64,000 nucleotides of DNA from Buddleja alternifolia (taxonomy: Eukaryota > Streptophyta > Magnoliopsida > Lamiales > Scrophulariaceae). The notes beneath the pieces were generated by a model that was not told the DNA's origin, did no database searches, and was given only the letters and a program-made list of their open reading frames with translations. The position numbers were made by a program, and so were the translations under genes. Every line of letters starts with the position of its first letter. Position 1 is the stretch's first letter. The DNA lies in NCBI GenBank assembly GCA_019426215.1, contig CM033397.1:24430480-24494479 (forward strand), in the 5' to 3' direction. This document shows, piece after piece, positions 23,335-33,818 of this stretch.

Positions 23335-26033
23335 CCAGTTCCATTTCTTGTACCTTTCCCTTTAATCTAAACCCTTCATTCTTACTCCTCAATTTTTTGC
23401 TGAAATTCTGAAATTGTCTGGGAAAGAATCAAGCACGATATTGTTGAAGTAGCTTATGAGCCAAACTTCAAACAAAATGCCATGAAGGGTGAATACGCCA
23501 TCTTTGCTGATCTCTGTGCGAAGATGGTGGTGGCAAAAAAGGATCTTTTGACAAGATTTCCCATATCCAATATAGGATGATTATCGCTATCCTGACATAA
23601 ATGAAGTCTAACTAGGCTTTGTACATTTTCAATCATTTCAAGGCCGGCGCTGCAGAAGTCCATGAATCCAAAAGCCTTAAGGAATTACACTTAGTTTTCT
23701 GTTGACGCTTGTAGATTAGTTAACTCCGCAGGAACTAAGATCCCAACGCTCAAGTTTTATGGGAAGAAGATTATAAGTGAGATGCTGAACCCTAAGCGTA
23801 GGGGTGGTGCGGCGCTTCCAAAAGAAGAAAAAGAGCGACTCACCAGTTTAGCGAGACTTCAAGGTGATGATGTGGAACAAGTGATTCCTCATCAGATGAA
23901 CCTGAAGAAGAGTTCATCAAGCGACCTAAGAGAAAGGCTTCCAAGACTGAGTCTGAGTCATCTAAAAAGTCAAAGAAGGAGAAAAAGCCCAAATCTTCTT
24001 CTCCTCCTCCTGCTTTTATATATTCTCCAGAAATCGAGGAAGAAGAAAAAGAAGCTCTTCCTCTGCCTTTATCTATTCTTCAAAAATCCAGGAAGAAGAA
24101 GCTCTTCCTCTTGGCTTTCTATATTCTCTAAAAATCGAGAAAGAAGAAGAAGAAGAAGAAAAGGTTATGCCGCTAGCCCGAAAGTGCACACCTTTGTCAG
24201 CACAAAGGGATCGACAAGAGATTTCAGAACCAGCGCTTGAAGAAACCTTGAATGCCCCTCCTCATAAAGAAATCACAGAGCCTGAAGCTAATCCATCTTC
24301 AGACGCTGACGAGTTTAGTGATCAGGGTAAGTATTTTACAATGTGTCTTATCCTTCCTTTGTTAGGTAATGCATTTAACGCTAGGGTTAATCTTTAAGCC
24401 CCTACTTTAGTGGGAATGCAAGTGGTTATTGACGCACTCGCTGCTAGAAAACTTCCCATCTTTGCTACTTCCCTTACTACTGTCATCCCTCTGGATGATG
24501 ATGATCGTTTGCAACCTGAGGCTGCGGAACCATCTGTTCTAGAAGCTGAAGTGATTGAGGTCGACGAAAGTCCTCAGGGTAAGGCTTTTTTTTTTTTTTT
24601 TGCCTTGTTTGGTATAATTTCTACTTAGTAGAAATTTTTCTTTTTCTCAAATGCTTTCGTGTTTTAGCTCCAATCTCTGTAGGAGCTAAAGCTCCTCTTC
24701 CCCTTCCCGAGGTTGCAATGGAGTTGGACATCGATCTGATGTCAGTGGTGGAAATCGCTGAAGAAGTTAGTCAAGTCCTTTCACAGCGACTACAAATGTT
24801 GAGCGATCGACAGAAGTGGCCCCGATTATCCCCACTCCAAGTTCTCCTCCTCCTCCTCAAGTGGTGAATTTATTTCCAAGAGGCTATTATGCGATATCGA
24901 ATTCTATTATGCCTGGAGAGAAACCACCATTCGGCTGTTGATTGACATGGAGTTCACCTTCCAGCTAACATTCCACAATCCTGCTCTTTTAGATGCTCAG
25001 AAGTCAGAAATATTTGAGTTGCTAGGATCTCACAAAGTCAAATCAAAGAAAGAAATTTTGACCCGATTGGAGTACCTGAGTACTCCTCAAAGCGACATTG
25101 CAGAATTTGACAGCAATCGCTATCAATCTGTTGGCAAGCGTGAAGAGCGGAACTTTCCATATAGACGTACTCATGTTAGCACCAAAAATCCTCACATGGG
25201 CAATTTTCTGAAGAACCCTGATGAAGAAACGCTCAATCCCATGGGTTACTCAGCCTTGCTAAAGATCATCGATTCTGCTGCTAATAAATCTTCTTCAAAG
25301 CCTCTGCGCTTATGGAAAGGAAAGGGTGAAATGTTTGGTGAACAACCAAATCCTATCAACAAATGGGTTGAAGATGAACCCCGAAAATACCTAGAAAGAG
25401 TCTGGACAAACGACTTTGATATTGAAAAGGAAAGATTAAAAAGTTAGTGGAGGCAAGAAAGACAGACTATTGGCTGAAAAGCTAGGAAGACGCTGGATGA
25501 TGGACACATCCAAATGGGCAAAAGATTTTGTACTTCATTTTCACACTCTTGAAGAGATGCTCAAATGTCCCTCTCTCTTTGAGTATGGAATCGAGTACAC
25601 GCCGAGGATTCGCTTTATTTCTGCTCCAAATGTGGAAATCGCTAGTGGGAAGGCTTAGCGACTTGCCTTACTATTGACAACTCATGGAACTATACCTTCG
25701 GCATTAGCTTTTTCAGATTTTCAGAGGTAGTGTCTTCGACCTCAATGAAGATATGTCCACCAAGAAGTGTGATGAAACACCAATGCCAAGTGAAGCGCAC
25801 ATGCGCCTAACTTTTGAGCATGCAGAATTTCATGGAAACAGAAGAGCAGTAATAAAAAATGCTCATTTGCTTGATATCATCTTCAACCATCACTTTGGTT
25901 TCAATGAGTTCAGAGGCTACAATCTCCATCCTGTCTTAATCTAGAATATCCGAGTAGTCGAGATTATATCTCTCATTCAGCCAGAGGATCAAGTAGTTGC
26001 TCAAGCACTAATGCCTTTTATAATGGACTTTTT
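23335..26033 (+). pseudogene. Unrecognised intron-bearing ORF, continuation of 12621-12850
   Basis: Coding quality returns in several frames: NFKQNAMKGEYAIFADLCAK (about 23470), IPTLKFYGKKIISEMLNPKR (23730-23800), a Lys/Ser/Glu-rich stretch (23880-24170), then two short canonical introns. Intron 1 is 24327-24410 (GTAAGT...TTTAG) and intron 2 is 24579-24667 (GTAAGG...TTTTAG). Both fall after CAGG in phase 1 and keep the frame when removed. The longest later frame is 24938-25447 (MEFTFQLTFHNPALLDAQKS), followed by pieces at 25470-25658 and 25753-25944. Frameshifts and stops break it. It ends where the Copia-D LTR begins at 26034. Function unknown. It may be a host gene remnant or a third ORF of an old retroelement. 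Confidence 0.55.
24327..24667 (+). other. Two small introns flanking one exon
   Basis: Introns of 84 nt (24327-24410) and 89 nt (24579-24667) enclose an exon at 24411-24578. Each donor reads CAGG|GTAAG and each acceptor TTTAG. Both are phase 1, and the joined frame stays open. These are predictions from sequence alone. Confidence 0.55.
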
Positions 26034-27890
26034 TGTTAGGTTAATGTCCTCAAATGCCACTAGCGGATTAGTAAATTGATAGGACATTATTAATTTGCAA
26101 TTGTTTCGAATTCAATAAATAAAAGGCTATTAGTTGTTTACTATTATATTGACATTTATATATTGTACTCATCTATAACTCTATGAACACAAGAGTTAAC
26201 TCTCTGAGGCACTAGAGGAGTTTGATACTTGTGTACTAAAATAGTCTGCAAGTCAGTGATTTTTAATTGGGCATTGAAAATCATGAAGACTTGTATGATA
26301 TGAGTTTTGACGAGAAAGGTGCGCGTCAATCACTAGGAAGTAGTCAAGAACTCACATCATAGGTGACTGATGGAGATAGTGGCACTCAGACATGACTCAC
26401 ATCGATTCTGACACATGGGTTTTCACTCTTTGACAGATAATGACAGAATTGATTAAATTGTAATAGATGTGCCTGAACTTTAGACTTGAGGAATCGAGTT
26501 GAACATATACTTCTGACATTAGGTTCATCATTAGAGTAGTTAGGCTCAATTCACCCATTGGTGGGGTCAACCTCGAATGCAACCTAATGGGCAAGTAGTA
26601 GTCCTAACTGATCTCCATGATGAGATTCGTTCCCTCGAAGATGAACGAGGAATTAATCTATGCATTTATAAGTAAGCTAGATCTTAAAGTCTTTGGCCAA
26701 AGCATTCACTGATCTGAACTTATTATAAATATAGCATAGTGTCAAGTTAGTGAGTTTGACCAAAAAACCATGACTCTCACTTGACCGGGATAAGGAAACG
26801 AAGAGTTTATATTCACACGGTATTTATAATTGGAAAGGTAAAATTGATCTAATCATTTAATCTTGTTTGGGTTAAAATATGGACCATTTGACTGGCTAGG
26901 TGAGACCCATATTCAATGGAATCCTCCCATTGCCAAATATAGATGAACCTACAGAGTCACGCTTAAAAAGAAAAAATTGATAGAAAAATGGATAATTTTT
27001 GTGGTAATATGTTAAGTATTGGATACATAAAATTAATTAAATGGAATTTATCATTTGAGAAAATAAGTTAATTCATTTATAGTTTAATTAATAAATTATT
27101 TCTTGGAGAAATAAAATTAATTAAATATATTATCTATTATTTAATTAGATTAATTAATTGGTTTGAATTAATTAATTAATTAGTGAATTTGACCAAGCTC
27201 AAATTAGTACACTAAGTGGCACACTAAGGCCTAAGAGGGGCGGCCACTACGCATTTTTAATGGGCTAATTTGAGTCTAAGGTATTAACTTAAGTGATATA
27301 AATATATCACATTAGTTAATACCTAGGTCATAAGAAGTCATTGACTTAAGCCACAAGAAAAGAACTCCTATCCCTTTCTCTCTCTCTAGCCATCAGTTTG
27401 CATACCAAGAAGAAGGAAGATTTTTCTCATCAAGTTTCTTCGGAGAGACAATTTTGAGGCAGAACAATTGGACTGCTCGGATCATCAAGTTTTTAGCCGG
27501 AGTAATTTCGTGAAGAAGTTGAAGGATTCAAGCTTGTGACTTTCTCCAACCACTTCGCTACAACATGTAAAGTTTATTTTACCCTATCGTACATACATGT
27601 GATAAAACTCGGGATTGATCCAATTATGAGGAAATCTGAAAAAAAAAATTAAATTCCATTTTAATTTATGTGTAAATATGTGATAAAAATGCATGATTTA
27701 CAAATTTTTATCAATGCATGATTAGATATGTAGATTTCGCATTATTTATGTTCTTGAGGATTTTATTTATTTTTAGTTCGTTAGAAATTAATGAAAGATG
27801 AATTTTATGTAATTTTAATGTGATGAAAATAAAAATTGCATCAGCTTCGACCCGTCGCTGTGGCGGCGACGAGCAGTGCAGCCCATCGGC
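26034..27890 (+). mobile_element. Copia-D: LTR and partial leader, truncated
   Basis: Begins TGTTAGGTTAATGTCCTC like Copia-A. The LTR runs to about 27655, but its last ~30 bp and the PBS are deleted (AAATTCCATTTT runs straight into leader sequence AATTTATGTGTAAATATG). The leader continues to about 27885, including a short GC-rich segment, and then stops at an unrelated junction. No gag or pol is attached. Confidence 0.75.
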
Positions 27891-29640
27891 TGAACCTAAT
27901 ACATAGAATCGATCTTAGTTTGCAAAGCTTCACTCCATCTTGTAGCTATTAGAGTATATGCCCTCGAATGCCATAAAGAGGATAGATTTATAAGGCATAA
28001 ACATTGTAACTAAACTATGGTTATTCTATTAATATAAGGCAGTTGATTGTTGTTTTCTTATAGGCATTTATAAGGTGTGAATAAACAACGTAAAGTCCTC
28101 AATGACAACGCGAACCTTCTACCTCCTATGGGATAGGAGGAAAGGCACTAGAATGGCTTGACCCTCGACATCTAAAAGGGTTCGCAAGTCTAAGTAATAT
28201 TGATTGGGCATCAATCGTGAATAAAGACTTGTATGATGTAAGTTTCGACAGAGAAAGTGTCAGTCGTACACTATGGAAATGGTAGTGGGAACTTATATCA
28301 TAGACGTGTCAGTTGGACTGATATGTTCGAACACGGCTCGCATCAGTTTATCACATGGGTATTCACTCATTGATAGTCAATGATGAAACTGATAAGTAGT
28401 GATAGGTACGTGTGAACCTCTGACCTGAGAAATTGAGTTGAAGATGTACTTGTGACATCAAGTCTGTCATTAGAGTAGTTAGATTCAAATCACCTGTTGG
28501 TGGAATCGACCTCGAAGTGCGACTTGATGGGCAAGTAGCATTGTTAACTAATTTGCAATATGGAATTTATTCTCTCATAAGTGAATGAGTAAAATATCCT
28601 ATGCGATCATGAACAAGTGAGGATGAAAGTCTTTGGCCAAAGCATTTAAATACCTCGACTTATTATGAGCTTAGGCACATGGTCAAGTTATATGAGTTTG
28701 ACTTTAAACCATGACTCTTACTTGACTGAGATATAAGAAAAAAAGGTTTATACACGTACGGTATTCACGGCGTAAAGGTTTGGAATGATCCTATTCATTC
28801 GTTCTCAATTGGGTTACGATGTGAGCTACGAGACTGGCTAGGTGTCACTCACACCCGTTTGGATTCCTCCCAATTGCCTTTTGAGACGAACCTAAAGAGT
28901 CGCGCTTAAAGGAAGTGCAAAAGGAAAAACATGGGAAAAAGACTTGAGAGAAATTCACGGCATTGGATGCCGTAATTAATTAATTAATTATTGGATAATT
29001 TAATTAATTAATTAAATTAAAGAGTTAATTAATTTCTTGGAGAAGTCGAATTATAAATTAATTAGGAATTGAATTAATTGGATTATCAATTTATTTATTG
29101 GATAAATAAATTATCCGATTAATTAATTAGCAAGCAAGACGAAAGCCCGAAGGCTTCCGAGCCCACTAAGGGGCGGCCAAATGGACGCCCAAATAGGGCT
29201 CTTGCATGCTAGTGTTATTATTTCATAATGATATAAATATATCACAAGGTGAAAAATAACACAAGGCAACTTACATAACTTTCTCTCCAAGAAAAAGTCT
29301 CTCACCTCTCTCTCTCTCTCTAGCTGTCTTTGACAAGGAAGAAAAGAAGAGTTTTTTGTTTTTGATTCCTGCGTGACGAATTACAGACGTTGGCAAATTT
29401 GGCGTTAGAGAAAAGGATCACGTTCAAAAATCAACATATGCGAGAACGGTAATTTTTCTATACACAATTAAACACGAGGATTAGAGATGATTTGGGCTTT
29501 GGGAATTAAATTTACTTTTCACTGCGTTTTATTCATATAATTCCCAATAGTAGCATCCACTTTCACCATTGCTTGATCATAAGTGGAGTGATCATCTCCA
29601 TGACCCTCCTCCATTACATAATGGAGACTAAGCTCCCTCT
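27891..29640 (-). pseudogene. Small copia pol fragment, split by a solo LTR
   Basis: Reading minus from 29640 to 29550 and on from 27946 to 27891, after removal of the solo LTR, the frame gives GDDHSTYDQAMVKVDATRWS and ALQTKIDSM. This matches the linker before RT in Copia-A (compare plus strand 18560-18650). It is a short inverted scrap of pol with no other domain. Its position between Copia-D and the truncated Copia-C LTR shows a rearrangement. Confidence 0.65.
27947..29549 (+). repeat. Solo LTR related to the Copia-A LTR family
   Basis: 1603 bp, starts TATTAGAGTATATGCCC and ends TTCCCAATA, flanked by perfect GTAGC duplications (27942-27946, 29550-29554). Ends are TA...TA instead of TG...CA, probably by mutation. 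Overall order resembles the Copia-A LTR (the AACTTATATCATAG, TCGACCTCGAA and TTAATTAATTAA segments), but it is clearly diverged. Confidence 0.85.
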
Positions 29641-29950
29641 GTAATCATCTATAAGTTCATGAACACAAGAGTTAACTCTCTAAGGCACTAGAGGAGTCTG
29701 ATACTTGTGCACTGAAATAGTCTGCAAGTCAAAGATTTTCAATTGGGCATTGGAAGTCATGAAGACTTGCATGATATCAGTTTTGACGAGAAAGATGCCC
29801 TTCAATCACTAGGAAGTAGTGTAAAACTCATATCATAGGTGCACTAATGGAGATAGTGGCACTCAGACATGACTCCCATCGATTCTGTCACATGAGTTTT
29901 CACTCTTTGATAGTCAATGACAAAATTCATTAAATTGTAATAGGAGTGTC
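29641..29950 (+). repeat. Copia-C 5' LTR, left piece
   Basis: Matches Copia-A LTR from about 130 bp inside its start (CATGAACACAAGAGTTAACT). It stops at GTGTC, where the CACTA terminus begins. Confidence 0.85.
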
Positions 29951-30262
29951 CACTACTATAAAAATGACCTATGACAGCGGTTTTTTTGGGCCTATGACAG
30001 CGATTTTAACCGCTGTCATAGGTACAGCTATTATAGGGGTGGACCTATTACAGCGGTTCCCTGAAAACCGCTATCATAGGGTCCACCTATGACAGCGATT
30101 TTCACGAAACCGCTGTCGAAAGACCAAAAAAAAAAAATAAAGGACCTGTGACAGCGGTTCTTCCGAAAACCGCTATCACAGGATCAGTGGTTCTTCCGTA
30201 ACCGCTGTCACAGGTTGACACTGTGACAGCGGTTCCGAAAGAACCGCTGTCATAAGTACAAA
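29951..30262. repeat. CACTA left terminus and subterminal repeats
   Basis: Terminal CACTACTATAAAAATG, then many copies of CCTATGACAGCGGTT and its reverse AACCGCTGTCATAGG, which form strong short palindromes. This is the kind of array bound by a TNPA-like protein in En/Spm elements. Confidence 0.85.
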
Positions 30263-30534
30263 TTTTTTTTTATTATTTATTGCCCTGTCATGATAGTACC
30301 TGTACAGTAATATGCAATAAACCAATTAACCAACAAATTTCAACTAAAAACAAAACATATTCAACATAAACAAACATCATCCCAAAGTTCAATATTACCA
30401 TCTCTTTCCTCCAACAATATAATGTTATAATCTCCAACAAAATGTACAATCAACTAATTAAATTACTAATGACCTTCCGAAATACAATAAATCAAATCTC
30501 AATTTACAACAAGTCACAATGTACAAAAACTACA

Positions 30535-33505
30535 TTACCTAATTTCTAAGGAGCTAGCTGCTAAGAAAATGTAACGTGCAATTTCGCAGCGTACTTCATC
30601 AATTTGCTCATCAGTATAGAAGGATTGACAATCATCAAAGTACTGCAAGATATATATATATATATATAGATTAATTGCAAAGTGAAATGTCGTTTCAATT
30701 AACTACCAAAGGTTTAATAATTTCAAAAGTAATAGAATTAAGTATATATTAGGATTATGTATACCGCTGTTGGGATTATAGATTGTCCGTGGCTAATAAT
30801 CTCTTTCATGAATCTGATAACGAAATAGCCACAATCCACCTCATTGGTCTACCAGGGGCACTACAAAAGCAATCAAAGTTACGTTGTTAGAAGACGAACT
30901 TCTATACGAATATATAATCTCATGAAACTAGAAAACGCTAACCTTTATAGTAAACCATTTGCAGACCGAGTTTTTGGATTTCTTGGATTGGTTGTTTTGC
31001 GCAGCTACTTTTACAAATTAAAGTCGAGTCTTTAGTAGCTAACCCGGTGTTGCAAGGTGCAAGAAATAACTTATTCTGTTGTGCACTATGTATCATAGCA
31101 CGTGCTATGTACTACACTTGTTGAACTGACGGGTCTGTTTGAGCAACTATGGAATGTGGGCTAAGGAACCCGAATCTTGCTTCTTTCCCTTCGGGGATCA
31201 CGTAGTTAAACCACAAACACCTAAATTGAGCATAAAAAATTAATTTCGAGTAACGAAAATAATCGTAGTTCAGATGTAATAAAATAATTAAAAAACTTAC
31301 TTTATGTACGCTGTAATGATAGAGGCTCCTATCTCTTTTCTACGCAGAAGGTGACAGATCTCCTTCTTTCCAATGAACTCTGGGAATGAAAAATTCATAA
31401 TGGCTTCGTCCATGTATATATTGATCTGGGCACCAATCTTCATCATCTTCGTGTACTTTCCCAGAAATACAAGGTCATTAGGGAGTCCATCTAGTTGAAG
31501 ATCTGCACATATGTCTACTTCACCTGCAGGCTCGGCCACTTGAGATTTTCCTTTAACAGCTGACCGCTTCGACGTCCCTGACTGACGGTTTCCAGATGAT
31601 TTGGACTGTTTAACCAAGAAAATAAATTATGAATGTTACATACCAAAGTATATTTAGTAACCTCAAACAAATTGTTATAATTTATTAATGACTAGCTATT
31701 AATTACATACCGGTGCAGCAGTGACAATGACAAGACTCGCTGGCCAAGCAACAAAGGAACCCAGACCACTAGAAATGGTGATCATTTCATCATTGAGAGG
31801 GACGGGTAGGAGTGTATTCGCCTCAACTGCAGTGTCAATGCACACATTCACATTATTGGTGGCTAATAGATAGTTGTGAAGTGTTCTATCAGTCTCTGAT
31901 CGATTGTATAGCTGTCCTTTAGCCACCACACGATATGATGGTGATGAAAATGCTAATTGACACGGAGTGATACCCTACACACACACATATATATATACAA
32001 CATTATATTAGAAAGTTTTGTATGATTTACAGAAATAGTCGGAAGTTGTATGATTAATAAACAAGTTCAAATTTTTACCTCAGGAAGCATCTTATAACCT
32101 GGTTCTGGGCTGCTATCTTTCAAAGAAATCACGTCATCTTCATGTGGCTGATGCGAGTTAGGGGCTTCCAAAACATCAATTCGTTGTTGCATGGCAACCA
32201 TAGTTTCGGAGAGGTTTTTCACCATGTTTCTCAAGTTTTCCATCTCCTTTTCTGAAGAAGGCTTTGGATCCTTAAAATAGTCGTTTTGTGAGACCCCAAA
32301 GCCAACACCCCTAACGCGACCCAGATGCTCTTTCCTTTTAATAGTTTTAGCCAATAGGTCATCTCGACTCGTCTCATTTCCACTATGGCTAGTACCCTCT
32401 TGTGAAATGTTCTCCTGTAATGATATATTTAAAAAAAAAAAATAGTGAACCTTGTGCTTTCAATAGTATTTCAAAACAAACATACAACACTTTATAGAGC
32501 TAAAATTGCCAATAACTCACCATTTCATTCACCACTCTTCTAACATTTTCGTTATCAATTTGATTGGTCGCATCGGAACGTGCAACCCTCCACACGAGTG
32601 CTCGTGTCACATCTGTACAATCGGATCCCGCATCCCTTCTTTATTTCTCTATATTTTCATTAAAAAATATATGTATGCATTAACATAGAATTATTATTAA
32701 AAAAATTGTAAGGATTCACTGCTAAATGAACTACATACCTCCATTTGCTCCACAACAGCATGTCCAAGACCCTCTTTCCGGTAAGGATATTCAGGGTCCT
32801 TTGCTCTTTCCTGATTGTCCATACTTATTTTCTGTTTATTACATTATCAAATTATTAGCTAAATATAAACGCAATAACCAACAAATGAAATTGTAAATTA
32901 AAATGACTAGCTACCTGCCAAGGTTCACCTAAGCGAACCTCTGAAAATGCCGCCCAATCGGCTTGGGATATCTCATATTGTGGAGGTGGGTTGACATTAA
33001 CGTTTCCATCATCATCTCGCACATACTTTCTGCTTATGTAGCTCCTAAAGTTACGTGCTAGCCTCCCAGCTTCTGCTAGTACGTACTTTTGTCGACTTTC
33101 GTCAATATCAAATGCCAACTACAAAAAACAAACAATAAAGTATATATAAAATTATAATTTAGAGAATATGATAATACATTAACACTTACAAATATGATAA
33201 TATCCAAATTACCTTCATCTCATCCCAAACATTTTTTTTATTGGTGACGGGACTTTTCGCCAATTACTCATGGCAATCAACACCTTCTGCCGAACCTACA
33301 CGCCTGTATACCCAACAAATATTGATTTGTTGGGGTTAACTGTCTGACCTCTGTCATTCCAGTCGACAGGTAGCCTTATGCCTTTACTTCTGGCATTGAT
33401 AACTTTTTTCATAGCCGTGACACCTCTCCATATCTCCTTCTCATGACCGCTATCTGATCCATATATATCATCCTCGGGAAAACTACCATCAGGATTTGAA
33501 GCCAT
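30535..33505 (-). pseudogene. CACTA second gene: TNP1-like protein with Ulp1 (C48) protease tail
   Basis: About nine exons on the minus strand, start ATG 33505, stop TAA 30537-30535. Exon wording: MASNPDGSFPEDDIYGSDSG; LAFDIDESRQKYVLAEAGRL (typical plant Ptta/En/Spm protein), 33118-32913; YPYRKEGLGHAV; RALVWRVARSD; a coiled coil around MENLRNMVKNLSETMVAMQQ; LLPVPLNDEMITISSG (DUF8039-like); then WFNYVIPEGKEARFG. The end has VDCGYFVIRFMKEI, the Cys box of Ulp1 proteases, and a last exon QYFDDCQSFYTDEQIDEVRC. Splice sites are GT/AG. The His/Asp part of the protease is not clear, and a frameshift with a TAG lies near 33230-33300. Its role in transposition is not established. Confidence 0.65.
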
Positions 33506-33818
33506 CGACCTACAAAAGACAAAAAATACAGAAGTTAGATTCATATAAATTTGGCAGATTCATTTGGCAATAATAATTTTCAAATAGAAGTAATAAATCA
33601 CAAAATTATCCTAAACCACAAAATAAACAAAATTTAATCCTCAATTAAATATAATTAACCGCCAGCTAAACCAAATTAACCTTAAAATCAATCAACCCCC
33701 TATTTCCCTTAAATTTTCTACAAAAATAGGCAAATCTCAAGAATATAAATTTTCTAGCAACTAAGTATAAATATTGAAATAAGTCTATCATACAATTATG
33801 AAATAAATTTTCTACCTT

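Noticed and set aside
28970..29120. TTAATTAATTAA-rich stretches as possible origins or att sites
   Set aside because: They occur at the same place in every LTR of this family, so they are an LTR feature.
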